From positions 1 through 44,585 of the forward strand of contig CAIMUX010000112.1 in NCBI GenBank assembly GCA_903844735.1: a stretch of 44,585 nucleotides of DNA, given 5' to 3'. Under the pieces are notes generated by a model. That model was not told the origin of the DNA. It searched no databases and saw nothing but the letters and a program-made list of their open reading frames with translations. Both the position numbers and the translations under genes were made by a program. Below are positions 25,460-34,740 of this stretch, piece by piece. The first letter of the stretch is position 1; every line of letters begins with the position of its first letter. This stretch comes from Candidatus Eiseniibacteriota bacterium. GTDB lineage: Bacteria > Eisenbacteria > RBG-16-71-46 > CAIMUX01.

Positions 25460-26298
25460 ACGCGTCGGCCCGACCACGGCCCCTCCGCGTGGCGGTCATC
25501 GGCGCCGCGGGGCGCATGGGGCGACTGCTCTGCGCGGCGATCGAGGCGGCCCCTGATCTTGAGTTGGCGGCGCGGGTCGATGTTCGCAATACCGGCGCTG
25601 GGCTCGGAGACGGGCGTGAACGCGGGGAAGGGGACGGGAGCAGGGACGCTGTCGGATATTCCCCAGGCCTGTTCGCCTTCGTGGCCGGGGGGATTGACCT
25701 CGCGGTAGAGTTCACCCGCGGCGACGCTCCCGCCCGGATCGGTCCGGAGATTGAGAAGCTCGGCTGCGCGTGGCTCTCCGGCACGACGGCGCTGACCGCG
25801 GCGTCGCAGGCGGCGCTGGAATCGGCTGGGCAGAAGGTGCCGGTCCTCTCGTCCCCGAACATGAGCCTCGGCGCGGCCATTCTCAGGACGCTGGTCGAGG
25901 AGGCGGCGCACCTGCTGCCCGCCGACTGGGAGCTGGAGATCGTGGAGTCGCACCACGCAGCCAAGATCGACGCGCCCAGCGGCACGGCCAGGGCACTGGG
26001 TGAGGCCTGGACGAAGGTGCGCGGCGGGAACTTTGTCTTCGGTCGTTCCGGACTCTCCGGACCACGCCCGCCGAAGGAGGTGGGGATCCACGCCGTTCGT
26101 CTGCCCGGTGGCGTGGGAGAGCACCGAGTACTCCTCGGCGCGGCGGCCGAGTCGCTGGAATTGACGCACCGCGCCACCGACCGGGCGGTCTTTGCCGAAG
26201 GCACCTTGACCGCTCTGCGCTGGCTCTCGGGAAAGCCGGCCGGGCTCTACTCGCTGCGCGATTGGGTGGCGGATCACCTCTGCCGCGCAGGGGACTGA
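25456..26298 (+). CDS. dapB: 4-hydroxy-tetrahydrodipicolinate reductase
   Basis: A 280-residue protein. The NAD(P)-binding Rossmann start is RVAVIGAAGRMGRLL at residues 10-24. The catalytic region has SPNMSLGAAI near 134 and the signature ELEIVESHHAAKIDAPSGTA near 158-177 (His-His and Lys, then the substrate-binding SGTA). The C-terminal motif GEHRVLLG near 215 is also seen. It reduces the DapA product toward tetrahydrodipicolinate. The start overlaps dapA by 4 bases. Confidence 0.95.
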   Translation: MNASARPRPLRVAVIGAAGRMGRLLCAAIEAAPDLELAARVDVRNTGAGLGDGRERGEGDGSRDAVGYSPGLFAFVAGGIDLAVEFTRGDAPARIGPEIEKLGCAWLSGTTALTAASQAALESAGQKVPVLSSPNMSLGAAILRTLVEEAAHLLPADWELEIVESHHAAKIDAPSGTARALGEAWTKVRGGNFVFGRSGLSGPRPPKEVGIHAVRLPGGVGEHRVLLGAAAESLELTHRATDRAVFAEGTLTALRWLSGKPAGLYSLRDWVADHLCRAGD

Positions 26299-26399
26299 CG
26301 GTGGGCGCCCGAGGCCGGATCCCGGGTAGCCGGTGTCACAGGGCCGGAGGAGGACGACTCGCGGAGCTGCTACTTGCCGAAAGTCGACCTGCCGAAGGG

Positions 26400-26660
26400 C
26401 TACGCAGCAGCCGCGCGGTTGACCGCCTTCGCGAGGCGGGACTTCATCCGGTCAACGGTCTTGCGGTGCAGGACTCCCTTGCGGGTGGCGTTGTCCAGCA
26501 CGGAGTGGGCCTGGCGGAGGGCTCCAGGCGCCTCTTCCTCACCGAGGGCGGTGCGCAATTTCTTGACCGCGCCGCGGACCTGGGACTTCACCGTCCGGTT
26601 CTTAACTCGGTCCCGCTCGTTCGTCCGCACCCGCTTCTTGGCGGAGGCATGCTGGGGCAT
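26400..26660 (-). CDS. rpsT: 30S ribosomal protein S20
   Basis: An 86-residue basic helical protein. MPQHASAKKRVRTNERDRVK is the standard S20 N-terminus, followed by NRTVKSQVRGAVKKLRTAL and the C-terminal motif LHRKTVDRMKSRLAKAVNRA. It binds 16S rRNA in the small subunit. GAGAGGAGAGAG lies just before the ATG at 26660; the longer upstream frame is not conserved. It is transcribed opposite to its neighbours and convergent with dapB. Confidence 0.96.
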   Translation of the reverse strand: MPQHASAKKRVRTNERDRVKNRTVKSQVRGAVKKLRTALGEEEAPGALRQAHSVLDNATRKGVLHRKTVDRMKSRLAKAVNRAAAA

Positions 26661-26734
26661 CGATCTCTCTCCTCTCGAGTCGGTTCGGCCTCCCAGGGCA
26701 CGGTCCGCCGACCGGCCCCTGCTGGAGACGCAAA

Positions 26735-28576
26735 GTGAAACTGAGGCTAGCATTGCCATGGCCAGGTCGTCAAGGTTCGTGTGCGCGACCCGCTGCCGGG
26801 TCTGGCGAGCGGCCTGGTGCTGGGCCTGGCGCGCCGTCTGGCGCCGGGTCCGGCAAGCGTCCTGGCGCGGGTCCCGACACGTGGTCTCGAATCGGGCTGG
26901 CGCTTCTCTCGGGGCTCATCCTGGCACTGGCCTTCCCGCCGGTCGGCGCGCGGTGGGCTGTGTTGGCCGCCCTGGTGCCGTTGCTCCTGGCCGCGTTCCC
27001 GCCGCGGGAGATCGGCTGGGCCGGCTCACAGGGGCGCCCCCTGGGGGTTCGGCAGCGGTTCCTGCTGGGATTCGTCTGTGGTGTCGTCTTCTTCGCCATA
27101 CTATTGGACTGGCTACTCCTGCTGCCGGGCGAGGAAATGACGATCCCTTGGCTGATGGCTCCGGCCTTGCTCTTCCTCTCGTCGTACTTGGCCCTCTACG
27201 TGGCCGCGGCAACGGCCCTGGCCGGTCTCGCCGAGGACCGGGCGGGAATCCCGGCCCCGGTGGCCTTCCCCGTGACCTGGGTCGTGTTCGAGCAGATTCG
27301 CGGCAGCGGAGTTCTCGGCTTCCCTTGGGGTTGGGCCGGCTATGCCTTCGCGCCGCACCCGGCCGCGCTGCAGATCTCGGCGTGGACGGGGATCGAGGGG
27401 ATCACGCTCTGGGTTGTGGCCGTGAACGCGACCCTCTTTGCGGCAACGCGGGCCTGGATGGACGGCCGGCCGCGGGCCGCGCTGGGCCGCGCGGTAGGTG
27501 CTGTGGCGATCGCCGTGGCGGTGCCGTTGTTCGGCGCCGTGGTTCTCTCACGGGCGCCTCGGGACATGGTGAGCGCGGTCGACGGCGGGAGCGACGCCAT
27601 CTTTGCCCGCGAAGGGAGTTCCGGGAGCGACAGCACTTTCACCCGCAAACGGACCAGCGGGAGCCCCGAGGAGATCGGCCCTTTGGCCATCGCCCTCCTG
27701 CAGGCAAACACGCCCCGGGAGATCAAGTGGAAGCACGGCTATGAGGGAATCGTTGTCGACGACTTGCTCGCCCGCACGCGAAGTGCCGCCGAGGCAGGGG
27801 CCGAACTCGTGATCTGGCCGGAGACAGCGGCCCCCCTCATGATCCTCTGGGATCCTGAACTGGCCCGGCGCGTGCGTGAGAGGGTGGCGGAGGCGGGCGC
27901 GTGGACTCTGGTCGGAACGCTGGACGCGCTGCTGAAGGGCGGCGGCGACTTCGACGCCTTCAACGCGGCGATGCTGTATGATCCATCCGGGAAGCTGCGG
28001 CAGCGGTACTACAAGATGAAGCTGGTCCCATTCAGTGAGGCCATGCCGTTCTCACGAAAGATTCCCTGGATGAACGCCCTCAACTTCGGCCAGTCGGATT
28101 TCCGCGCCGGCGAAGAGCAGACGGTCCTCCACGCGGGAAAGCACCCCTTTGCCGTTCTCATCTGTTTCGAGTCGATCTTTCCCGAGCTTTCGCGGGAGCG
28201 GGTGCGGAGAGGGGCACGCTACCTGGTGAACACCACGAACGATTTCTGGTTCGGCCGCAGCGCCGGTCCGACGCAGCACGCCGAGATGTCGATCGTGCGG
28301 GCGGTGGAGAACCGCACGCCGGTGGCCCGCTGCGCCAACACCGGGATCAGCTTCTTTGTGGATCCGTGGGGGCGCGTAACGCAGCGGACCGGTCTCTTCG
28401 TCGAGGCCCGACCGCTGGCATGGGTGCGTCCGGGCACGGGCGGGTCCTTCTACACACGCCACGGCGGGTTCCTTCCCCGGGCGCTGCGCGCGTCGTTCCT
28501 GCTCATGATGGGGATGGCGGCGTGGAATGGGTGGCGGTCACGCAGGCGAAGGCCCGCGAGAGAGGAGAGGTCGTGA
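26735..28576 (+). CDS. lnt: Apolipoprotein N-acyltransferase
   Basis: A 613-residue inner-membrane enzyme that N-acylates the diacylglyceryl-Cys of lipoproteins. It has about six N-terminal transmembrane segments (residues ~55-265) with the family motif GVLGFPWGWAGYAF near 193. A periplasmic nitrilase-like domain follows (~315-575), with catalytic Glu in LVIWPETAAP, Lys in YYKMKLVPFSE and Cys in AVLICFESIFPEL. Residues ~12-48 are low-complexity Gly/Ala/Arg/Pro repeats (GERPGAGPGAPSGAG), unusual for the family and perhaps downstream of a misplaced GTG start. The stop overlaps the next gene as GTGA. Confidence 0.93.
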   Translation: MKLRLALPWPGRQGSCARPAAGSGERPGAGPGAPSGAGSGKRPGAGPDTWSRIGLALLSGLILALAFPPVGARWAVLAALVPLLLAAFPPREIGWAGSQGRPLGVRQRFLLGFVCGVVFFAILLDWLLLLPGEEMTIPWLMAPALLFLSSYLALYVAAATALAGLAEDRAGIPAPVAFPVTWVVFEQIRGSGVLGFPWGWAGYAFAPHPAALQISAWTGIEGITLWVVAVNATLFAATRAWMDGRPRAALGRAVGAVAIAVAVPLFGAVVLSRAPRDMVSAVDGGSDAIFAREGSSGSDSTFTRKRTSGSPEEIGPLAIALLQANTPREIKWKHGYEGIVVDDLLARTRSAAEAGAELVIWPETAAPLMILWDPELARRVRERVAEAGAWTLVGTLDALLKGGGDFDAFNAAMLYDPSGKLRQRYYKMKLVPFSEAMPFSRKIPWMNALNFGQSDFRAGEEQTVLHAGKHPFAVLICFESIFPELSRERVRRGARYLVNTTNDFWFGRSAGPTQHAEMSIVRAVENRTPVARCANTGISFFVDPWGRVTQRTGLFVEARPLAWVRPGTGGSFYTRHGGFLPRALRASFLLMMGMAAWNGWRSRRRRPAREERS

Positions 28577-30045
28577 ACGAGTCACGCAAGCGGGGAACCG
28601 GCGCCGAGGCCGGCACCGAAGCAGCGGACGATCCGGGCCGCGTAAGCTGGCGCCTGCGCCTGAAGCCGGGGCGGGAGCGTTCGCTCCTCCTGCATCACCC
28701 TTGGGTTTTTGACGGCGCCGTGGCCGACGTGGAGGCGCTTTCCGGCGCCGAGGCCGGGGCCGTCGGCGATGTCGTTGCGCACGATGGAGCCTTTCTGGCC
28801 CGCGCCACCATCCATCCGGATAGCGCCATCATCGCCAGAGTCCTGGCGTGGGAACCACGACCGATCGACCTCGACCTGTTCGTGGAACGCGTGGACCGGG
28901 CCGTTTCGTTCCGTCGCTCCCTTTGCGACGAGACGCGCACCGACTGCTGGCGGGCGATCAACGCCGAAGGGGACGAGCTGCCCGGCCTCGTGGCGGACCG
29001 CTACGGTTCGGTGGTTGTGACGCAGACCCTCACGGCAGGGATGCTGCGGCTGCGTCCGTTCTGGCTGGAGGCGATCCGCCGCGTGCTCGAGCCCGAAACG
29101 GTGATCGAGCGCGGAGAGAAGGCGCGCCGCGAGTCGGTCGAGGACGACGCTGGTTCGGCCGAACCGCTTCTCGGCCCGGCGGTCGCCGGCCCGCGTGAGG
29201 TGCGCGAGAACGGGATGCGCTTCCTAGTCGATCTCGCCTCGGGGCAGAAGACAGGGTTCTATCTGGACCAACGCGAGAATCGCGCGACAGCGAGTGCTCG
29301 GGCCCGCGGTGCCGAAGTGCTCAATCTCTTCGGCTACACGGGGAGTTTCAGCGTGGCCGCCGGCATGGGCGGGGCGCGGCGAGTCCTGCAGATCGAAACA
29401 TCGGCACCGGCCCGTGAACTGGCCCGCGCCAACTGGGACCGCAACGGACTTGACCCCGCCGCGTTCGAGCTCTCCGGCGAGGATGCCTTTCACTTTCTTC
29501 GGACTGACGCGCGGAATTGGGATCTTCTCGTCCTCGACCCGCCGCCGTTCGCCCGGGAACGGGGGAGCGTGGAGCGCGCCGCGCGCGCGTACAAGGATCT
29601 GCACCTCTGGTCGTTCTGTCGGGCGCGGCCCGGGGCGCTGATCTGGAGCTTCTGCTGCTCACAGCAAGTGGACAGCGATCTCTTCCAGAAGATCGTGTTC
29701 GGAGCGGCGCGCGATGCGGGGGCTTCGGTGCAGTGGCTTTCGCGGCTTGGCCCGGGTCCCGATCATCCGGTGCACCTTGATCATCCCCAGGGGGAGTATC
29801 TGAAGGGGCTTCTGCTACGCGTGCTGCGGCCGGGAACGGTGCCGGTTCCGGCGGCGGAACGGCTGGGTGCGGGGGCGCAACTGCCACCGCGGGCGGAGCG
29901 GCGAGATACGGGAGCGCAGTTGCCGGCGCGGGCGGAGCACGGGAGGCGCCCAAATCCGACGGGTGGCGCCGGTACGGCTGCCGGGAAAACGAGAAGGCGC
30001 GATGCCTCGCCTGGAACGCGGAAACACGGACCGATTGTCCCGTGA
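28573..30045 (+). CDS. RlmI-like class I rRNA methyltransferase
   Basis: A 490-residue protein. The N-terminal PUA-like domain (RLRLKPGRERSLLLHHPWVF, residues ~19-38) is followed by the central domain (GDELPGLVADRYG). The SAM-dependent methyltransferase core has VLNLFGYTGSFSVAAGMGGA near 252 (motif I) and LLVLDPPPFARERG near 318 (motif IV). This architecture matches RlmI/YccW, which makes m5C1962 in 23S rRNA. The last ~70 residues are a low-complexity tail with a repeated GAQLPxRAE unit, absent from the usual ~390-400-residue proteins. The GTG start overlaps lnt and follows GAGAGGAGAGG. Confidence 0.88.
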   Translation: MNESRKRGTGAEAGTEAADDPGRVSWRLRLKPGRERSLLLHHPWVFDGAVADVEALSGAEAGAVGDVVAHDGAFLARATIHPDSAIIARVLAWEPRPIDLDLFVERVDRAVSFRRSLCDETRTDCWRAINAEGDELPGLVADRYGSVVVTQTLTAGMLRLRPFWLEAIRRVLEPETVIERGEKARRESVEDDAGSAEPLLGPAVAGPREVRENGMRFLVDLASGQKTGFYLDQRENRATASARARGAEVLNLFGYTGSFSVAAGMGGARRVLQIETSAPARELARANWDRNGLDPAAFELSGEDAFHFLRTDARNWDLLVLDPPPFARERGSVERAARAYKDLHLWSFCRARPGALIWSFCCSQQVDSDLFQKIVFGAARDAGASVQWLSRLGPGPDHPVHLDHPQGEYLKGLLLRVLRPGTVPVPAAERLGAGAQLPPRAERRDTGAQLPARAEHGRRPNPTGGAGTAAGKTRRRDASPGTRKHGPIVP

Positions 30046-30601
30046 TGCCGATACTGCGGCACGCTTCGATTCACGGGGATCCGGCAAGGAGAAGGAGGTG
30101 GAGCGAGCCGTAGGGCACTGAGTGTTGGCGCGCGGCGACGTGGGGCAGGACCTGTGCCACGACGCTGTTGGCTAGCGGACGCGCGGCCTCACTGATCCAC
30201 TTTGCTCTCCGCGCGCCACAGCCTACTCGTTTCGGCAGGCGCGCATCCAGGCAGCGTGCTGGGATGCGATGTCTCGCCGCCTGCGCGGTTTCCCACACAC
30301 CCCGGTCGAACCCAGCCTCAGCCCGCAACCACAAAGCAAGAAACACCATTCCGGCCGGGACCGCCCCACTGCCGCGTCTCTCCCGTGGGGTGAACCACCC
30401 GAATGACCTGCCTGCGGCTCATCTTTCCTGCACTCGCCTTCAGTCTTTCTTTCATTCTTTGGGCTGCGATAACCAACACAAACAGAACAAGATACAGAGC
30501 ACTGCTCGTGTTCTTTGGATCGGATTCCGATCGCGATCAACGGCTTGGCACCGGGCTTGCGCCTCCCCTTCCCGTCGGTGGACACAACGGAGGATCCAGC
30601 C
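30046..30601. other. Intergenic stretch with hairpin-forming sequences
   Basis: I see no convincing gene. An imperfect palindrome at 30139-30161 (CGTGG...CCACG outer stem) and a 7-base stem CGCATCC/GGATGCG at 30242-30268 could fold, but neither is followed by a T-tract. From 30400 to 30520 the sequence is relatively AT-rich and probably contains the promoter of the small lipoprotein gene. A tRNA-like GGTTCGACC on the minus strand near 30300 is not supported by a cloverleaf. Confidence 0.4.
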
Positions 30602-30865
30602 ATGCGTCGTTCCTACCTGGCACTGATCGCCCTCACTCTCGGACTCCTCACGCTCGCTTGCTCAGGTGGCGGAAGCAGCCTTCTCGGACCGGGCGCCGTG
30701 ACGGATTCCAGCCAGATGGGTTCGGAGGCGATCGCGGCCGGCACAGCGGTCCTTCCCAGCGCGACGCCCGGGGAGCCGGGACGGGTCGACACGCCGCTGA
30801 CCGCTGCCAAGATCCAGACGTGGGTTGTTGACTCCAGCCGTGGCGATGTCGAGCCTATCGAGTAG
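30602..30865 (+). CDS. Small putative lipoprotein
   Basis: An 87-residue protein with a signal peptide MRRSYLALIALTLGLLTLAC, the last residues forming a lipobox (LTLAC). A Gly/Ser-rich mature stretch SGGGSSLLGPG follows. GGAGG lies before the ATG. No domain is recognised. The short length and Ser/Ala composition are like many small surface lipoproteins of unknown role. It ends just before a strong hairpin. Confidence 0.65.
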   Translation: MRRSYLALIALTLGLLTLACSGGGSSLLGPGAVTDSSQMGSEAIAAGTAVLPSATPGEPGRVDTPLTAAKIQTWVVDSSRGDVEPIE

Positions 30866-30892
30866 CCCCAACACCCTCCGTACGGCCTTCCC

Positions 30893-30926
30893 GGCCGCCC
30901 TGCCGTCCTCCAGCGGTGGGGCGGCC
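30893..30926. terminator. Bidirectional terminator-like hairpin
   Basis: GGCCGCCC at 30893-30900 pairs perfectly with GGGCGGCC at 30919-30926, with an 18-base loop, followed by TTCT. It lies between convergent genes and could serve both. The T-run is weak. Confidence 0.55.
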
Positions 30927-30933
30927 TTCTGCT

Positions 30934-33159
30934 CTAGGTCCGCTCAAGATCGTCCAGAAACGATCGGACCGCGGGCAGTTGCAGGAAACCGTCTGTTCGT
31001 GCCGCCGTCCCCAGCGACTCCAGCATGCCGGTGAGGATCGTGCGAGCCGTTTCATAGGACGCCAGGGCCTCGCGCGCTCGTCCCGCCGCCTTGTACGCAC
31101 GGGCCAGGCACCAGCGAGCGCGCCACGCCAGCGACCAGCGATCCTGGGCCTCCAGCCCCTCCACCGCCCTCTCGGCCGATCCAAGGGCATCACCGGCAGC
31201 GTGGTCGGCGGCCGGCACGAGCCCCGTCTCCGCCTCGAGTAGGGCAATGACCGAACGGGTGAGTCCGGTGGTCTCGGGGCGCATCGGTTCGATCTCAGCC
31301 AGTCGATCCCGAGCATTTGCGATCCGATCCGCTGCCATCTCCACCAAACCCCACTGCGCGAGTGTGTCCGCTGCGTCGTCGACGGAACCGGTGGCGAGAA
31401 ATCCATCCACGGCTCGGCGAAATCGGGCGCACCCGTCCTCCAACCGCCCTTGGGCGAAAAGAGATTCGCCCAGACTCGCGAGGACAAAAAAAGTGGGGGA
31501 GGGGGCCGTGGCCTCCCACGCGGCTATGAAACGAACGGCCTCCTCTTCCGCCCGGGCGAGGAATCCGCAGCGCGCCAGGATGTGGACATTGTGCTTCGCC
31601 TCGCGCTGCGCGGCGAGCGGATGACCGCCGCGCTCAGCCAGAGCAATGGCGTCACGCATGGCGCATAGCGACTCGCCCAAACGCCCTCGCTCCAGCAGGG
31701 TCATCGCAAGATTCCCCAACACCGTGGCAGCCTCGTTCCAACGCCCCCGCGCCGTCCACTCCCGCAGCAGGTCCTCGTTCCATGCCTGGGCGCGCGAAAG
31801 ATTCCCCTCCGCCAAGACCAAGACGGCGAGGCTGCCCGCGACGTTGAGCCGGTTCACGGTGAACCCCGCGTCCCGCCACAGAGCCTCGGCCTGCGCGAAG
31901 AGTTCCGCGGCCAATCGGAGTTCTCCCCGTCGGTAGCGGATGGACGCCGGCAGATACAAGTAGGTGGCCTGCTCCCCAGCCTCGAGGGCCGGCAGCCGCA
32001 CCGATCTTTCTTCAAGGCGGCCCAGTGCCTCCTCGCTCCGGCCCTCTCTGTCCAAGAACGCCGCCTCCGCGGCGTCGCACCAACCCTGCCTGCGGAGGTC
32101 TGCCGGCGACAGCAGGTCCCGTAGGCTTCGCACCTCCTGCAGTTCATCCGGCGCGCCCCGCGAGCCTGTCGGATCGATCGTGGCCTGAAGCAGGCGGAAC
32201 TTCAGCCAGCCGTGAAAGAACGGGACTCGCGGATCGCCGATCCGGGATTTCGGCGAGAGGTCCCCGGCGGCCTGCAAGGCAAAGGAGGCCCGATCCGGCT
32301 GCTGGCGCCCTAGCCAGGCCCAGGCATCCAAAAGCGCAAGCGCAGCCGAGGCGTCCGGTCGCTTCGGGCCCGCCACGCCTGCCGGCCCGGCGGCGGATCC
32401 GTCCCCGGGCTGGTGCAGGAGCGACCCGGCGCGAGTGCCGAGGCCGAACATGCCTTCGAGCAACCCGAGGATCTCCTGCTCTCCGAGGCCACGAAGCGCG
32501 GCGGGTCCGAGGCGAGAGGCCTCGGCGTGCAGCAGAACCGCTTCCTCGCGGCGCCCCAGGGTCCCGAGCGAGTTCAACGCCCCCGGCAGAGCTGCGGCCA
32601 CCGCGCCAGTGTCGTGCAGCAGCAGGCCAAGCCGCGCACGAGCGACGTCATCTCCGGGCCGATCCAGATCCGCCAACAGATCGCGCCCGATCGCGGCCGT
32701 CCGCGCTTCGTCCGCTTCGACGACGGCCCTGGCCCAGAGACCGAACGACACGCGCCAGTGGTTGTCCGCGTACGCTAACAACCCGCTGCGGGCCGACGGC
32801 TCGAGGACGGCGGGCAACGTCGATGGGCCGAGTGCCGCACCTTCCGGCATGCCGGGCAGGCCGGCCACGCCGGCGCGCAGGAGTGCCGAACCTTCGGTGG
32901 GGGAGAGCCGGCTGAGAAATCTCCGGGACCAATTGAGCCAGGCTGTCGGGACGGGCAGCCGGTCCAGCGTCGCATCGAGTCGATCCTCACCGGCGTGCCG
33001 CGTCGCGAAGTCGATCTCCCTCGGGAGCACGCCGAAAAGTCCCGCCAGAAGACCCGGACTCCCGAGGCATGAGGCTGCGAGCCGCCGACGCAGAATGTCC
33101 GACTCGATCGCGGCAGCGGCCAGGATCCGCACCAGGTCATCCGCCTGCATCGGCTCCAC
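30934..33159 (-). CDS. TPR-rich C-terminal part of the frameshifted kinase-like regulator
   Basis: A 741-residue frame with helical, Leu/Ala-rich repeats throughout, consistent with tetratricopeptide repeats. Recognisable units include YRRGELRLAAELFAQAEALW, ATVLGNLAMTLLERGRLGES, and WRARWCLARAYKAAGRAREA. Near its start, VEPMQADDLVRILAAAA resembles the region after an AAA/NB-ARC-like domain ('L..L.P...D...LL'). The frame has no independent signal or good ribosome binding site at its GTG (33159). It continues the logic of the upstream frame, which overlaps it in another register. I read the two as one gene broken by a frameshift near 33150-33230. PknK/AfsR-type regulators have this kinase, AAA, TPR order. 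Confidence 0.7.
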   Translation of the reverse strand: MEPMQADDLVRILAAAAIESDILRRRLAASCLGSPGLLAGLFGVLPREIDFATRHAGEDRLDATLDRLPVPTAWLNWSRRFLSRLSPTEGSALLRAGVAGLPGMPEGAALGPSTLPAVLEPSARSGLLAYADNHWRVSFGLWARAVVEADEARTAAIGRDLLADLDRPGDDVARARLGLLLHDTGAVAAALPGALNSLGTLGRREEAVLLHAEASRLGPAALRGLGEQEILGLLEGMFGLGTRAGSLLHQPGDGSAAGPAGVAGPKRPDASAALALLDAWAWLGRQQPDRASFALQAAGDLSPKSRIGDPRVPFFHGWLKFRLLQATIDPTGSRGAPDELQEVRSLRDLLSPADLRRQGWCDAAEAAFLDREGRSEEALGRLEERSVRLPALEAGEQATYLYLPASIRYRRGELRLAAELFAQAEALWRDAGFTVNRLNVAGSLAVLVLAEGNLSRAQAWNEDLLREWTARGRWNEAATVLGNLAMTLLERGRLGESLCAMRDAIALAERGGHPLAAQREAKHNVHILARCGFLARAEEEAVRFIAAWEATAPSPTFFVLASLGESLFAQGRLEDGCARFRRAVDGFLATGSVDDAADTLAQWGLVEMAADRIANARDRLAEIEPMRPETTGLTRSVIALLEAETGLVPAADHAAGDALGSAERAVEGLEAQDRWSLAWRARWCLARAYKAAGRAREALASYETARTILTGMLESLGTAARTDGFLQLPAVRSFLDDLERT

Positions 33160-34370
33160 TCGAAGCCTCTTGCAGCCCCGTGGGGAACAGTCCGGCGAGT
33201 CTCCAGGGAAACCGCCGCGTCATCACCCGATCGGACGGCGATCCGCACCGTGCCGCCGCGGGGATGGTGGAGCACCGGCGCGACAGCATCTCCGCTACGC
33301 GCCCACCCGCGGCTCTCCGCTACTGCGCCGAGCCGCGCGGCCAGGCGCCGGCAGCCGATGCCCTCTTCGCCGGAAAGGCCGTATCGTCCGGCGGCGGTCG
33401 CGGGATCCAGCGTGGATAGCCAAGCATCGAAGGCGGCGATCTCCGCATCTCTGCCGATGAACGCGAATTCCTCGCCGCCCATGAGGAACGGCGGAAGCGC
33501 ACCCGCGTCGGCTCGCGGCGCCTGTTCGCGGAGCCGCTGCCAGGTATCGAGCGCCGAACGGGGTCGCGCGGCGGGATCGCCCGCCAACAGCTCTCGCAAG
33601 AGGTCGCGCACCGGCGGAGGAAGCCCCTCTTCTCCCCCTGGGTCCGGCCCCGGTCCCTCCAGTTGCCGGGCCAATACCTCGCGCACCGTGCGGCCGGGAA
33701 AGGCGGGCTGTCCGGTGAAGAGCTCGAAGAGAATCGTCCCCACCGCGTAGAGGTCCACGCGGGCGTCCCAGCCGGAACGCGACTGCAGTAACTCGGGTGC
33801 GATCGATCCCGGTGTTCCACGGACACCGATGGCGGCGCCGAACGGCGCGGCCAAGCCAAGGTCGAGGAGGCGCACGCGGGGCGAGACTTCCGCGACCTGT
33901 GCATCCCATGGCGTCGGCCCTTCGGTGCTTTCCACCAGGATCTGCTCCGGACCCAGATCGAGGTGCGCGTATCCCAGACGGTGCAGGACCTCGAGGCCTG
34001 AAAGAACCTTGTGCGCGACGGAGAGCGTCTCCGGCCACCAGCCGCGGATCGGCCAGCGAGAGAGGGTGACGCCGGGCGCTTCCTCCATCTCGAGGAAGCT
34101 GCCCCCACCAGAGAGCGGTCCGAAACGGAGCGGACGGACCCAGCAGGGATGACGCAAGGCATCGAGGAGGAGGAACTCGCGCCGAAAGGCCTCTTCGTCC
34201 TCGTTTTGGAACGGAGGCACCAGGCATTTCAGAATCCGCGCCTCGCCGGTGTCCACCCGCGCGACACGCAGCACCAGCCTGGATTCGCGGTGCGATAAGA
34301 CCTCGCCCACGCGGTAGTCGGCCGGCAAGGCGAACGCAGTGTCCTTTTCTGAGCCGTCCATGGCACTCAT
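33160..34370 (-). CDS. Kinase-like N-terminal part (probable pseudokinase) of the same regulator
   Basis: Starting at ATG 34370 (or 34361), residues ~15-270 form a Ser/Thr kinase fold. ARILKCLVPP contains a VAIK-like Lys, GYAHLDLGPEQILVE replaces HRDLKPxN, LLDLGLAAPFG replaces DFG, and GTPGSIAPELLQSRSGWDAR with DLYAVGTILFELFTGQPAFP are the activation-loop end and helix F. The catalytic Lys of DLKP is Gly, the metal-binding Asn is Gln, and there is no Gly-rich loop (VLSHRESRLVLRV). These changes point to weak or no kinase activity. An AAA-like segment follows (FIGRDAEIAAFDAWL, then SGEEGIGCRRLAARL in place of a Walker A). The frame runs into the TPR frame out of register. Confidence 0.75.
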
Positions 34371-34706
34371 CCTACGGGACGAGGACGATCCGCGCCGCGC
34401 GCGAAAAGCCGGTGCGCGCCAGGAAGGTCCCGGCTGCCGGGAGAAGGGAGAGGACGCCTGCACCCCCGTGGTCATCCCTGCAGCGGCAACGAGACGTGCG
34501 GCACTCCTTCGGCATGATGCCCCCTCCCGGCGTGGCGTCGCCCGGCGACTGTCGCGGACAACCATGAGCCGACGCGAGGTGAGGATAGCGACTGGACTCC
34601 GCCGCCGGCAATTCTTATGCGACTCGCCGCGCAAGATGCGGGAGATCAGCCCGTCCTGCTTTTTCAACAGATGTCTCTGATCTTCGGCTTTGCTTAGGCA
34701 TTGCGT
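34371..34706. other. Divergent intergenic region
   Basis: A 336-base gap between the kinase-like gene (minus) and the glucanase-like gene (plus). Open frames here are Arg-rich and not convincing. The only clear element is the promoter at its right end. Confidence 0.4.
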
Positions 34707-34734
34707 TTGATTCCACCCGTGAATCTGGTATCAT
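34707..34734 (+). promoter_or_regulatory. Sigma70-type promoter directly before the glucanase-like gene
   Basis: TTGATT at 34707-34712 and TATCAT at 34729-34734 are separated by 16 bases. The surrounding sequence is AT-richer than the rest. The start codon is at 34741, only 6 bases beyond the -10, and no Shine-Dalgarno sequence fits between, so the transcript is predicted to be leaderless. Confidence 0.6.
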
Positions 34735-34740
34735 CGACCT

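Noticed and set aside
30190-30340. tRNA gene on the minus strand
   Set aside because: A GGTTCGACC T-loop-like string occurs, but no acceptor stem, anticodon arm or correct spacing can be drawn.
32025-33460. Long plus-strand frames opposite the TPR region
   Set aside because: Arg/Pro/Ala-rich antisense frames with no domain; the minus strand carries the helical repeats.
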